DNA from: Salinisphaera dokdonensis | Lineage (GTDB): Bacteria > Pseudomonadota > Gammaproteobacteria > Nevskiales > Salinisphaeraceae | Assembly: GCF_040361215.1 (NCBI RefSeq) | Contig: NZ_APND01000002.1 | Location: forward strand, 434,001 to 498,000 | Length of the DNA: 64,000 nt | Direction of reading: 5' to 3' | In this document: piece by piece, positions 1 through 14,122 of the stretch | Position numbering within the stretch: position 1 is the first letter of the stretch | How the letters are laid out: every line of letters starts with the position of its first letter | The notes under the pieces: model-generated | What the model saw: the letters and a program-made list of their open reading frames with translations, nothing else | What the model was told of the DNA's origin: nothing | Database searches by the model: none | Program-made: the position numbers and the translations under genes

Positions 1-2
1 AC

Positions 3-28
3 CGCGACTGCCCTTTCGGGCGGTCGCG
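3..28 (-). terminator. GC-rich hairpin downstream of glmS, possible terminator
   Basis: An 11-bp stem with one G-T wobble closes over a TTTC loop, about 190 bases past the glmS stop. On the minus strand any T-run would lie beyond the window edge, so it cannot be confirmed; on the plus strand no T-run follows. The 29-220 interval shows no convincing gene. Confidence 0.3.
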
Positions 29-220
29 ACGCAGGCGCCTGGCGAATGTGCTGGCCGGCCTGCCGCCGGCAAGCGTCGCTTGGCGGCACGCAATCCCAGG
101 CAATCTCTAAACGAGGGCAACTACTCGACTTGCCCGCCTGAACATGCCGCTCCAAAGGCCTATTCGCGGCGTGATGGGCCGCCAACGCGCTCGAAGCACC
201 CGTACTAGCAAGAGAAAGCG

Positions 221-2053
<1,833 letters not shown>

Positions 2054-2113
2054 TCGAGCGTTCCTTGAGTCCTGTACCGCGGTTGCGAATGGCAGCGCGG
2101 CAGTCCGGCCTGT

Positions 2114-3490
2114 TCAGTCGTGGCCGGGTGTGTGCTTCTTCGGCCGTTTCCAGCCGTCGATACTGATCTGTTTGGCGCGCGACAACGTCAGCGCCTGCGG
2201 CGGTGCCGTCTTGGTGACGGTCGAGCCCGCGCCGATCGTCGCGCCCTTGCCGATATCGACCGGCGCGACCAGCTGGCAGTCCGAGCCGATGAAGGCATCG
2301 TCGCCGATAGTGGTGACATTCTTGTTGGCGCCGTCGTAATTGCAGGTGATCACGCCGGCGCCAATGTTGACGTTGTTGCCTACCTTGGCATCGCCGACAT
2401 AGCTCAGGTGGTTGATCTTGCTGCCCACGCCGAGGGTGATCTTCTTGGTTTCGACGAAGTTGCCGATCTTGGCGCGATCGGCCAGCCGCGTATCGGGGCG
2501 CAGGCGGGCGAACGGCCCGACCTGACAGCGCGCGCCTACCTGGGCGTGCTCGATCACGGTATGCGACAGGATCTGGCTGTGGTCACCGATCTGGCAATTA
2601 CGCAGCACGCAGTTCGGCCCGATGGTGACGTTATCGCCCAGCACCACCTCGCCTTCAATGACCGCGTTGATGTCGACCATGCAATCACGGCCGATACGCA
2701 GCGAACCACGCAGGTCGAAACGATCCGGATCACGCAGGGTCAGGCCCTGATCCATCAGCGCATCGGCCTGGCGGCGCTGCAGCAGCCGCTCGGCAAGCGC
2801 CAGATCACGCTTGTTATTGATGCCCTGGGTCTCCTCGACGTTGCCCGACTGGCCGGCCACGATCTGCACGTTATCGCCTGCCGCCATGGCGATGCAGTCG
2901 GTCAGGTAATACTCACCCTGGGTGTTTTCGTTGGTCAACCGCGACAGCCAGTCACGCAGATGGCGCGACTGGGCACAGAGCAACCCCGTATTCACTTCGC
3001 GGATATAGCGCTCGTCGCCGGTGGTGTCCTTGTCTTCGACAATGCCGACGACACGATTCTCGTCGTTGCGCTTGATGCGACCGTAGCCGCTCGGATCCTC
3101 CAGCACGACGGTGAGCAATGCCAGCGCATCGCTGCCCGACGCTTCCACCAGATGTGAAAGCGTGCCCGCACGCATTAGCGGCACATCGCCGTACAGCACG
3201 AGTACGCGGGCGTCGTCCGGCACGTCGTCGATCGCCTGGGCGACCGCATGGCCGGTGCCCAGCTGCTGCTCCTGGTAGACCCAGTTGACCTCGAGATAAC
3301 CGAGGGCGGACTGCACCTGCTCCGCGCCGTGGCCGTAGACCACATGGATCTGCTCCGGATCGAGCGTCTGTGCAGCCTCGACCACATGCTTGAGCAGCGG
3401 CCGATCACCCAGCGGCTGCAATACCTTCGGCAGGGCAGAGTGCATGCGTTTGCCCTTGCCCGCCGCAAGGACGACGATATGTAGACCCAT
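2114..3490 (-). CDS. glmU: Bifunctional UDP-GlcNAc pyrophosphorylase / GlcN-1-P acetyltransferase
   Basis: GlmU acetylates glucosamine-1-phosphate and then uridylates it to UDP-GlcNAc. The N-terminal nucleotidyltransferase domain shows the LAAGKGKRM signature within the first 20 residues. From about residue 250 the isoleucine/valine-rich hexapeptide repeats of a left-handed beta-helix acyltransferase begin. The product is 458 residues when started at ATG 3490 (MGLHIVV); a GTG nine bases upstream is also possible and neither has a strong Shine-Dalgarno. It follows opgH by 30 bases and precedes glmS, so glmU and glmS probably share transcripts with the opg genes. Confidence 0.97.
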   Translation of the reverse strand: MGLHIVVLAAGKGKRMHSALPKVLQPLGDRPLLKHVVEAAQTLDPEQIHVVYGHGAEQVQSALGYLEVNWVYQEQQLGTGHAVAQAIDDVPDDARVLVLYGDVPLMRAGTLSHLVEASGSDALALLTVVLEDPSGYGRIKRNDENRVVGIVEDKDTTGDERYIREVNTGLLCAQSRHLRDWLSRLTNENTQGEYYLTDCIAMAAGDNVQIVAGQSGNVEETQGINNKRDLALAERLLQRRQADALMDQGLTLRDPDRFDLRGSLRIGRDCMVDINAVIEGEVVLGDNVTIGPNCVLRNCQIGDHSQILSHTVIEHAQVGARCQVGPFARLRPDTRLADRAKIGNFVETKKITLGVGSKINHLSYVGDAKVGNNVNIGAGVITCNYDGANKNVTTIGDDAFIGSDCQLVAPVDIGKGATIGAGSTVTKTAPPQALTLSRAKQISIDGWKRPKKHTPGHD

Positions 3491-3520
3491 AATTGGCACG
3501 TTTCGACGGTTTGACGTGGA

Positions 3521-6022
3521 CTATACAGCCCCTGCCGGGGCTTGCGTAGACGCGTCCGCGGGACGCTCGGCCAGCGCTTCCGTCCAGGCCGAGGCCGCCT
3601 GCGCCCAGACTTCGACATGCAGCCAGTGCATACGAGCCGGGTCCGCGAGCAAACGGCGCTGTTCGTCGACCGAAAGGGCGTCCGCCCCCTGGTTGAGTGC
3701 GCGCTCTGCAAGTTCGCGGCGATAGTCCGCAATCGCGACAGTCAGCCGACGCTCGCGCCCCTGCATGCCGACATGCAAGGCGTTGATCGCGGGGTCGACA
3801 ACGGCTTCGACAAAACCCGCTTCCGGCGGCGCAGCCGCTTCGATCTCGACCACGCGAGCCAGCTCGGGCGGCGCCTTGAGCTCTTCCGGGATGAGCTGTA
3901 ATTCTCGACGACGCATCCAGAGGCCCAAGTCCGCACGCGAGGTGAGCACGGTAATCACGGGGGCGAGAATCAGGGGCACCAGAATCGGCGCCAGCCAAGG
4001 CGCGAAGCCGGGTGTGTACCAGAGCAGCAATCCGCCCCAGACCGTGGCCAGCAACATGCCCCATATGTGGAACCGCACGGCGCGTAGCCAAGGCACCTGC
4101 GCGTCTGCGCGCTGCTGGGCGTTCCATTTCACCTGCTGACCCGTGAGCGTGGTGAACACGAAGCGCGTATGCGTGAGCATGCGGATCGGCGCGAGCAGCG
4201 AGGTGAGCAAGATTTCGATCAAAGTCGACGCGATCAGATTGCCGACGCCACCGAACTCGCGCTGCTTGCCGCGCGCGACGATCATGACGACGCCAAGAAT
4301 CTTGGGCAGAAACAGCACCACCAGCGTCGCGACGAACAGACTCACGGCCCAGATGGGCTGCCACACGGGCCACTGTGGAAACAATGCGCCCGCGACCGGA
4401 AAATAGTCCGGCGTCCGCAGCGCTTCGAGCACGGCTTCTGCGCTCGACAGCAACAGGAAGATGAACCAGATAGCGGCCGAGGTGTAGGCCATCACGCCGT
4501 TTGCGAACAACGCGCGATGGGCTGGCGCGAGATTGTCGGAAAACAGCAGCCGAATGTGCTGGATGTTGCCCTGACACCAGCGTCGATCGCGGCCGAGCTC
4601 TTCGATGAGGTTTGGCGGGACTTCCTCGTAACTGCCGGGTAGATCATAGGCAATGAATACGCCCCAGCCGGCCCGCCGCATGAGCGCGGCTTCGACAAAG
4701 TCGTGGCTGAGAATATCGCCCGAGAGCGCGCCTCGGCCCGGCAATCGCGGCAGCGCGCAGTGGGCCATGAACGGTTCGATCCGGATGATCGCGTTATGGC
4801 CCCAATAGTGGGCATTATCCAGATGCCAGAAGTGCAGACCCGCAGCAAACATACGCCCGTATACGCGGGTGGCGAACTGGGCAACGCGTGCAAGCACGCT
4901 GACCCGGTTCACGGCCGTGGGCGGTGTCTGGATCAGGCCCGCACCGGGATTGGCCTGCATGCGGTCGACCAGCGCTGTGAGCGTATCGCCAGCCATGATG
5001 CTGTCGGCATCAAGCACGATCATGTAGCGATAGTGTCCGCCCCAGCGCCGACAGAAGTCGGCGAGATTGCCGCTCTTGCGCTTCACGCGCGCACGCCGAC
5101 GACGATAGAACACACGCCCGAACGCATCCATCTCGCGGCAGAGCTGTGCCCAGGCGTTCTGCTCGGCGATCACCGTGTCTGGCTTGACCGAATCGCTGAG
5201 CACGAAGAAATCGAACTCCTCGAGCCGGCCTGTGGCCTCCAGCGATTCATAGATCGCCTGCAGCCCGGCAAAGGTGCGCGATACGTCTTCTTCGTAGATC
5301 GGCATGACGATGGCCGTGCGCGCATCATCGTCAACAGGTGGCATGTTGGAGGGCGGCTTCGCCGGCGGGTCGGAACGCACCAGATACCGATCGCCGCGCC
5401 AGAGCACGAAGAACCCCGACAGCGCGGTCCAGAAACCAACCAGAATCCAGGCAAACAGCATGAACGCTGCGCCAAGGATGAAGGCCTCCAGGATCGTGGC
5501 GCCGCGGTGTGGCAGCACCGTCGCCATATAGGCCGCGGCGCCTGCAGCCGGCAGAGCGACCATCAGCGCCAGCAGGGTCTGGCGCCAACGCACCACGCCT
5601 TTCAAGCGACTGGGAACGGACTTCGGCAGGCTGTTGCTCTTGCGGCTTAGCCACGGCAGCACGCGCCATGGCCTGCGGTCGATATCCGCGGGCGACATGG
5701 GCCAGCGATTGAGCTGCGGCATGGCAGCACTGCGCAATGCCCCGGCAGTTGGCGGACGCGCCTCATCGTCGTGGCGCAGGCTCGGGTAGGCCGATTGGAC
5801 CCGCGCTATGAGTTCATGATCACTGCCCTCCGCCTCGGCACCGCCATCGTTGTCCTGTAGCTGGGCACGCAGCCGCTGCAGTGCTTCGCGCCGATCGGCG
5901 GGCTCCGAGTCGAGCACGCGCGCGCGCAGCGCTCGGCGCCTGTCGTCGGCCAGGGGCAGGCGCGACAGATAGGCGTCGAGCGCTTCGATCACGTCGGCCA
6001 TACCGGCCTTGTTATTGCTCAC
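3521..6022 (-). CDS. opgH: Glucans biosynthesis glucosyltransferase H
   Basis: OpgH (MdoH) is the inner-membrane glycosyltransferase that polymerises the beta-1,2-glucose backbone of osmoregulated periplasmic glucans from UDP-glucose. The 833 residues include an N-terminal cytoplasmic arm, transmembrane segments near 145-205, a large GT2 domain with the acidic LDADS motif (near 340) and the RDRRWCQGN active-site motif, then a cluster of C-terminal membrane spans. Its ATG overlaps the opgG stop codon by 4 bases (ATGA), indicating translational coupling. Length is close to the E. coli enzyme. The assignment is firm; whether this glucan is substituted cannot be told from here. Confidence 0.96.
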   Translation of the reverse strand: MSNNKAGMADVIEALDAYLSRLPLADDRRRALRARVLDSEPADRREALQRLRAQLQDNDGGAEAEGSDHELIARVQSAYPSLRHDDEARPPTAGALRSAAMPQLNRWPMSPADIDRRPWRVLPWLSRKSNSLPKSVPSRLKGVVRWRQTLLALMVALPAAGAAAYMATVLPHRGATILEAFILGAAFMLFAWILVGFWTALSGFFVLWRGDRYLVRSDPPAKPPSNMPPVDDDARTAIVMPIYEEDVSRTFAGLQAIYESLEATGRLEEFDFFVLSDSVKPDTVIAEQNAWAQLCREMDAFGRVFYRRRRARVKRKSGNLADFCRRWGGHYRYMIVLDADSIMAGDTLTALVDRMQANPGAGLIQTPPTAVNRVSVLARVAQFATRVYGRMFAAGLHFWHLDNAHYWGHNAIIRIEPFMAHCALPRLPGRGALSGDILSHDFVEAALMRRAGWGVFIAYDLPGSYEEVPPNLIEELGRDRRWCQGNIQHIRLLFSDNLAPAHRALFANGVMAYTSAAIWFIFLLLSSAEAVLEALRTPDYFPVAGALFPQWPVWQPIWAVSLFVATLVVLFLPKILGVVMIVARGKQREFGGVGNLIASTLIEILLTSLLAPIRMLTHTRFVFTTLTGQQVKWNAQQRADAQVPWLRAVRFHIWGMLLATVWGGLLLWYTPGFAPWLAPILVPLILAPVITVLTSRADLGLWMRRRELQLIPEELKAPPELARVVEIEAAAPPEAGFVEAVVDPAINALHVGMQGRERRLTVAIADYRRELAERALNQGADALSVDEQRRLLADPARMHWLHVEVWAQAASAWTEALAERPADASTQAPAGAV

Positions 6023-7623
6023 GGTGATAGCGCGTAACTCCAGGTCTGGGTCAGCGCCCCGCCTTCGGGGCCGGCCAGAAATGCACGCAGCTCGAGTGGC
6101 GAGTCGAGCGAGTCGGTCGGCACGAGGAAAGTCAGACGCCAGCCGCCAGTGTGCGGATTGCGGACCGCCTCGATGTTGTTGATCGTGGCGTCACGCATGG
6201 CGTTGACCCGCGGCTGAACGCTACCCGGCTCGGTCAGACCTTCGAGTTCGCCACCGACGAACTCGATCGCCACGCGCAGTGTGTCCCGCGGCTGCCCCGG
6301 CACGACGGCTGCCCGACCAATACGGGATGCCGACGCGTGGGCCAGTGAATCGGGGCCGGCAAGCTTCGAACTCCACTGGATATTGTAGGCATAGTGCAGC
6401 CGCTGGCCGGCCTCGACCGGATCCTTGGGCACCCAGTAGAGCGCCATGTTGTCGTTGACTTCGCTATCCGAGGGAATCTGCACGAGTTCGAGATGGCCAT
6501 CGCCCCAGTCACCTTCGGGCGTAATCCAAGCACTGGGGCGTTTCTCGTACTGGTAGTCGAGATCCTGGTAGTGGTCGAAGTTGCGATCGCGCTGCATGAG
6601 CCCGAAGCCACGTACGTTATTCGCCGAGAACTGGTTCATCGACAATTTCTGCGGGTTATACAGCGGCCGCCATAGCCATTCGCCATTGGTGGCCGAGATC
6701 AGCAGGCCATCGGAGTCGTGTGCTTCCGGACGATAGTCGTCCAGACGCGTCAGGCTGTTCTCGCCCCACATGAACATGCTGGTTAGCGGCGCCACGCCGA
6801 GCTTGCCGATTGGCTTGCGGGTGAACAGCGTTGCCTCGACACGCGTCTGGGTTGCGTCGCCTGGCGTGACTTCGAAACGATAGGCACCGGCCACGCTCGG
6901 CGAGTCGAGCAGCGCGTAGGCAGTAATCGTTTCGCTGTTCTTTTCGGGCTCGACCAGCCAGAAACTCACGAAAGCCGGGAATTCCTCGCCGGACTCGCCG
7001 CCGGTGTTGATCGCGAGTCCACGTGCGGATAGCCCGTAATGCTCGCCCGCGCCAAGAGCACGGAAATACGAGGCACCCAGAAAGGAGAGCACTTCGTCGA
7101 GCTTGCCCTCGGTTTCCAGCTCGTGCAGCAGCTTGAAGCCCGCATACCCGAGATCTTCCGGGATGCGATCACGCAGCTCAGGATTCGGGTACTGGAAACG
7201 ATTCTTGTCGAACCGGAACTCGCCGACGCCGTGTTCGTTGACCAGATGCATCTTCACCGGGTGCGTGTAGTACGAACCGGGGTGGTAGAACATGCTCTCG
7301 AAGCCCAACCCGGCGTCGTGCCAGAGGGCTCGGTCGGCCTTGTAGCTGATCTGATCGAGCTGCGCGAAATCGAATTCCTGCAGGAACTTCGGAATCTGTG
7401 ACGGCGCGCTATAAGGTTTCGCCGCACGGGCCTTGGCCTGTTCGACCACGTTGTCGTAGCCGAACCCCTGGCGCGTCTGCGAGGTGTCCGCGGGAGCATT
7501 ACCCTGGGCCGACTTGGTGTCCGACGAGTCGGCAGCCGCATCAGCGGCTGTTGCAGAGGACGCAAGCAAGACGCCGAACACGACGAAACCCGCGAGCAGG
7601 CCAGAGGGCCAATGCCTAATCAT
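6019..7623 (-). CDS. opgG: Periplasmic glucans biosynthesis protein G
   Basis: OpgG (MdoG) is a periplasmic protein required for synthesis and branching of osmoregulated periplasmic glucans. The 534-residue protein has a Sec signal peptide (hydrophobic stretch about 8-25 ending in ATAADA) and the full MdoG beta-sandwich domain, with typical stretches such as GASYFRALG and YALLDSPSVAGAYRF. I chose ATG 7623 because GGAG lies six bases upstream; a TTG twelve bases earlier is in frame but poorer. The gene is followed by opgH with a 4-base overlap. A second family member, the OpgD-type protein at 50128, lies far away. Confidence 0.96.
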   Translation of the reverse strand: MIRHWPSGLLAGFVVFGVLLASSATAADAAADSSDTKSAQGNAPADTSQTRQGFGYDNVVEQAKARAAKPYSAPSQIPKFLQEFDFAQLDQISYKADRALWHDAGLGFESMFYHPGSYYTHPVKMHLVNEHGVGEFRFDKNRFQYPNPELRDRIPEDLGYAGFKLLHELETEGKLDEVLSFLGASYFRALGAGEHYGLSARGLAINTGGESGEEFPAFVSFWLVEPEKNSETITAYALLDSPSVAGAYRFEVTPGDATQTRVEATLFTRKPIGKLGVAPLTSMFMWGENSLTRLDDYRPEAHDSDGLLISATNGEWLWRPLYNPQKLSMNQFSANNVRGFGLMQRDRNFDHYQDLDYQYEKRPSAWITPEGDWGDGHLELVQIPSDSEVNDNMALYWVPKDPVEAGQRLHYAYNIQWSSKLAGPDSLAHASASRIGRAAVVPGQPRDTLRVAIEFVGGELEGLTEPGSVQPRVNAMRDATINNIEAVRNPHTGGWRLTFLVPTDSLDSPLELRAFLAGPEGGALTQTWSYALSP

Positions 7624-7751
7624 GTAATGCTCCAATATGGATCGCTATGCCGCCAACTCTGCTACCGACAGCAGCCGTAATTGACGAGTTCCCCTCGCTT
7701 CGCTCGCTTTAATCTACCAAAACGCGTGCCAACGTGGGCAGCGCGCTTGGT

Positions 7752-9014
7752 TCAGTAGCGCGGCTGCCAGGGCATGCGCAATTTCTGCGCCATCGAACGC
7801 AGGCCCGGCAGGATGGCGCCGGTGCTTTGCGAGAAGTTGACGGTCATCCGCAGGTCATCTTCGGCGTCGGCCGTCGTCGCCCAGCCCGCTGAGAGATAAT
7901 TGACGCTCAGGTCGACGCGCTCGCTTAACTGCGACAGGCCGAGATTCAGCCCCGTGCGGGTCGCGCCACTCTGGCGGTCGTATCGGCTGCCCCCAAGTGC
8001 GAATGTCGGCGACAGTTCGGCCTGCAGCCCTGCGATCGTCACGTCGCGGCTTGCGGAGAACTGCCAGAGCGTGCCGTCGACAGGCAACGCCAGCGGCGCC
8101 TCCATGCTTGCGTCGTACCAGCCCAGACTGCTGTTCACCCGCCAATCGCGCCAGCGAAGCGTGCGAGCCGCCACCTCGAGCGCTAGCGGTGTACTGCCGT
8201 TGGCCCGTGTATCCACCGGAGCACCCAGATGGGCACTGACCTGCCAGGGCCGACCCAGATCCGTTAGCGTCTTGCGACGCGAGAGCACCAAAGTCTGGGC
8301 TACCGCCGACTGTTCCCGTAACTCGGAGGGCTGATGCAACCGAAGGTCGTGCGAGACCTGCCAGCTCTGGCCCAACGACTGATTGTTCTGCAATTCAACG
8401 CCGCGATCACCCGCGACGATGGCACTGCCAAGCGCATCGAACTGTGGGTCGGCCTGAAAATAGCTGAGCGTCGCGTGCCCGGCGGCAATATCCTGCGTAA
8501 GCCCGAGACGCGCGGCGCGGCCGGGCGCCGCCTCGCCGTTGTCCGACCGGTTGGTGACCTGCGCCACTTCTGTCGACAGATCCGGCAGGTACCAGCGTTC
8601 GCCGAGATCCATCCGATTCTCGACACGAACCAGCGTCTGGCCGCCACCAAGCGTGGCGCCTTCGCCTTCCGTGCGCAGCGCAGAGGCCCGCAGTAACGGC
8701 GTATCCGCTGCGCTCGAGCGCCACTGCAGACCGCTGGTGAGATACTGCTGGGTTGCGCTGCTCAACGAGTCCACGCCAACAAAGGCTTCTGCGCTACCAA
8801 GCGCGCGACCCATTCCGGACAGATCAATCCGACGCTCGTCACCATGAATCGTACGCTCGAACGCAGGCGACATGAACGGCGATATGGATTTCGTCGAGCT
8901 CGCAGACGCGGCGAGCGGCCACAAGAGCGCGAGGCCCGTAGCCAGAACGAGAAAACGGGTTGCTGATCCGTCACGCGGCATGGCGTGTACCGGTGGGGTC
9001 GGTGGATGATGCAT
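7752..9014 (-). CDS. Unknown secreted protein, probable outer-membrane beta-barrel
   Basis: I do not recognise a family. The 420-residue protein starts with a signal peptide (hydrophobic stretch near 21-38 ending ASA-SS). The mature part is rich in alternating polar/hydrophobic stretches with Gln, Ser, Thr, Asn and Arg and ends WQPRY, with an aromatic terminal residue as in many outer-membrane barrels. It lies 128 bases upstream of opgG on the same strand and after atpC, so it may share transcription with opgGH and could serve glucan synthesis or the envelope; that role is inference from position. An AGG precedes ATG 9014 by nine bases; a second ATG at 8981 is possible. Confidence 0.7.
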   Translation of the reverse strand: MHHPPTPPVHAMPRDGSATRFLVLATGLALLWPLAASASSTKSISPFMSPAFERTIHGDERRIDLSGMGRALGSAEAFVGVDSLSSATQQYLTSGLQWRSSAADTPLLRASALRTEGEGATLGGGQTLVRVENRMDLGERWYLPDLSTEVAQVTNRSDNGEAAPGRAARLGLTQDIAAGHATLSYFQADPQFDALGSAIVAGDRGVELQNNQSLGQSWQVSHDLRLHQPSELREQSAVAQTLVLSRRKTLTDLGRPWQVSAHLGAPVDTRANGSTPLALEVAARTLRWRDWRVNSSLGWYDASMEAPLALPVDGTLWQFSASRDVTIAGLQAELSPTFALGGSRYDRQSGATRTGLNLGLSQLSERVDLSVNYLSAGWATTADAEDDLRMTVNFSQSTGAILPGLRSMAQKLRMPWQPRY

Positions 9015-9108
9015 CGCAGCAACCTAGATGATTGCTGCTGGCACCGCAAGTTACCCGCAAAAGGTGAACTTGTCTATAAAGTTCTGCGATTTCGCGTGTG
9101 CGTCGTCG

Positions 9109-9522
9109 CTACTGGGTCGAGCGCAGCTTCTTCACGAGGTGCAAGCGAGCGGCTGCCTCGGCCAGTTCGGACTGTGCCTTGGCGATATCGACCTTGTCCT
9201 CGGCCTTGGAGACTTTCTCTTCGGCACGTTGCTTGGCCTTCTCGGCAGCGGCTTCGTCGATATCTGCAGCGCGTTCGGCGGTGTCCGCCATCACGGTCAC
9301 CAGGTGCGGCTGCACTTCGAGCACGCCGCCGGAGACGAAGAACTGCTGCTCTTCCTGGCCTTCCTCCTGGATACGAACCTGACCGGGACGCATGCGCGTA
9401 AGCAACGGCGCATGGCGCGGCGCGATGCCGACCTCACCCATCTCGGCGGCGACGAACACCATGGTCGCCGAACCGGAATAGATCTGGCCCTCGGCACTGA
9501 CGAGGTCAACGTGTAGTTTCAT
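9109..9522 (-). CDS. atpC: ATP synthase F1 epsilon subunit
   Basis: The epsilon subunit sits on the central stalk, couples F1 to the c-ring and can inhibit ATP hydrolysis. The 137-residue protein starts MKLHVDLVSAEGQIYSG, typical of the N-terminal beta-sandwich domain, with RHAPLLTRMRPGQV in its middle. It ends with a two-helix C-terminal domain rich in Ala, Glu and Lys (about 88-135). It is the last gene of the atp operon, 70 bases after atpD. That gap holds a small hairpin (9548-9568). Confidence 0.97.
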   Translation of the reverse strand: MKLHVDLVSAEGQIYSGSATMVFVAAEMGEVGIAPRHAPLLTRMRPGQVRIQEEGQEEQQFFVSGGVLEVQPHLVTVMADTAERAADIDEAAAEKAKQRAEEKVSKAEDKVDIAKAQSELAEAAARLHLVKKLRSTQ

Positions 9523-9547
9523 ATCGCTGCTCTATGGAGGGAGAAGA

Positions 9548-9568
9548 CCGGCGCCATAGCGACGCCGG
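9548..9568 (-). other. Hairpin in the atpD-atpC gap
   Basis: CCGGCG and CGCCGG form a six-base-pair stem over a nine-base loop, between the atpD stop and the atpC start. No T-run follows, so it is not an obvious terminator. Intercistronic hairpins can tune stability of upstream ATP synthase messages, but no such role is shown here. Confidence 0.3.
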
Positions 9569-9592
9569 CCGTTCGTTTCATTCGGGCGGTGC

Positions 9593-10984
<1,392 letters not shown>

Positions 10985-11055
10985 ATCCGATTCCTCACCT
11001 GGACAGCGGGATACGCTGCCAATCTGTGTCTAGGGTTTCGCTTGCTTAAGAACTG

Positions 11056-11916
11056 TTACGACACCGCGGCCGCACCGGCCACGATTTCCGACAGCTCTTG
11101 CGTAATGGCTGCCTGACGCTGCTTGTTGTACTCGAGCTGGAGGTCTTCGATGATCTCACCGGCATTATCCGATGCAGACTTCATCGCCACCATCCGGGCC
11201 GCCATTTCGCAGGCGACGTTCTCGACCACACCCTGGTAAACCTGGGCTTCTACATAGCGCACGAGGATGTCCTCGAGCAGCTCGCTCGGCTCCGGCTCGT
11301 AGATGTAGTCCCAGTGATCGGGCAACTCCTCGTCTTCGTCTTCCGGCACCGGCAGCAGCTGCTGAACTTCGGGCTGCTGGGTCATCGTGTTGACGAATTC
11401 GTTGCCCATCAGGAACAGACGATCGATCTCGCCGTCCCGATAGCCATCCAGCATCACCTTGATGGTTCCGATCAGGTCGTCCAGATGCGGACGATCACCG
11501 AGATCCGTTACCTCGGCCTTGATGTCCTTGATCCGACGGAAGAAGCTAGCCGCCTTGCGGCCGACCACGACGATCTCGACCGGCACGTTCTGCTTGTCCC
11601 AGTGGCGAAGCTCGCCAAGGATCTTGCGGAACAGGTTGATGTTCAAACCGCCGCACAGACCACGATCTGTCGAGATGATGATCATCCCGACCCGCTTCAC
11701 ATCCCGCTCGACCATGAACGGATGCTGGAAGTCCGGGTTCGCCTGCGCGAGATGCCCGATCGTGCGCCGGATCTTCTGAGCATAGGGACGCGCCGCCTCG
11801 ACGCGCTCCTGGGCCTTGCGCATCTTGGAGGCAGCGACCATTTCCATGGCCTTGGTGATCTTCTGCGTATTCTCTACGCTCTTGATCTTGCCTTTGACTT
11901 CCTTTCCGCCGGCCAT
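11056..11916 (-). CDS. atpG: ATP synthase F1 gamma subunit
   Basis: Gamma is the rotating coiled-coil shaft inside the alpha3beta3 hexamer. The 286-residue product shows the conserved N-terminal helix with KIKSVENTQKITKAMEMVA and the matching C-terminal helix containing ASDNAGEIIEDLQLEYNK. The central Rossmann-like region contains STDRGLCGGLN. It lies between atpA (55-base gap) and atpD. Confidence 0.98.
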   Translation of the reverse strand: MAGGKEVKGKIKSVENTQKITKAMEMVAASKMRKAQERVEAARPYAQKIRRTIGHLAQANPDFQHPFMVERDVKRVGMIIISTDRGLCGGLNINLFRKILGELRHWDKQNVPVEIVVVGRKAASFFRRIKDIKAEVTDLGDRPHLDDLIGTIKVMLDGYRDGEIDRLFLMGNEFVNTMTQQPEVQQLLPVPEDEDEELPDHWDYIYEPEPSELLEDILVRYVEAQVYQGVVENVACEMAARMVAMKSASDNAGEIIEDLQLEYNKQRQAAITQELSEIVAGAAAVS

Positions 11917-11971
11917 TACAGGACTCCGTTAGATAGATTCAGGAAACCGCTACGAGCGAGGCCTACCGGCC

Positions 11972-13513
<1,542 letters not shown>

Positions 13514-13583
13514 TGACCTTATTCCTCTATATCCATGTCGCTGCGGCGACTGCCGCCAGCGGATGATCGCCTATTGGTCCGCG

Positions 13584-14120
13584 CTAGTGCGCCAGTGACT
13601 GCCGCATGCGCTCAAGCTGGGCGCGCAGCGAACCGTCGATGACCATATCGCCGGCCCGGATCACGGCGCCGCCGATCACGTTTTCGTCCTGCTCGAAGGT
13701 CAGCCGTACGCTGCGATCGAGCCGTTTCTCCAGAGACGTGGCCAGTGCCGACTGCTGCTCTTCGGAAAACTCGACGGCCGAAGTGACGTTGACGTCGACG
13801 CGGTGCTCGGCTTCGGCCTTGCGCTGCTCATAGAGCGTTGCAATGGACGGCGCCAGCACCAACCGGTCGTTCTCTACCAGCAGCCGCACGAGGTTCTTGC
13901 TGCCCTCGTGCAGATCGCTGCCGCCCACTTCGATCACGACTTCCGCCAATCGGTCGTCGGCGATCTCGGGGTTATCCATGAGCGCGACGACGTCCTCGTT
14001 GGACACGATGGCCGACAGCGCTTCAAGCGCTACCGACCAGTCGTCGAGCTGCCCCTGGGCTTCGGCAAGCTCGAACACGGCGTCCGCATAGGGCCGCGCC
14101 AGCGTCTGGGTCTCGGCCAT
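13584..14120 (-). CDS. atpH: ATP synthase F1 delta subunit
   Basis: Delta joins the peripheral stalk (b subunits) to the top of F1. The 178-residue protein begins MAETQTLARPYADAVFELA, the conserved start of the six-helix N-terminal bundle, and ends with the C-terminal domain (DENVIGGAVIRAGDMVIDGS) that is diagnostic for the family. The gene starts two bases after the atpF stop, which implies translational coupling. Confidence 0.97.
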   Translation of the reverse strand: MAETQTLARPYADAVFELAEAQGQLDDWSVALEALSAIVSNEDVVALMDNPEIADDRLAEVVIEVGGSDLHEGSKNLVRLLVENDRLVLAPSIATLYEQRKAEAEHRVDVNVTSAVEFSEEQQSALATSLEKRLDRSVRLTFEQDENVIGGAVIRAGDMVIDGSLRAQLERMRQSLAH

Positions 14121-14122
14121 GA

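Noticed and set aside
9066..9084. GAACTT / AAGTTC inverted repeat after atpC
   Set aside because: Six base pairs without a T-run; could be an operator or chance. Too weak to annotate as terminator or operator.
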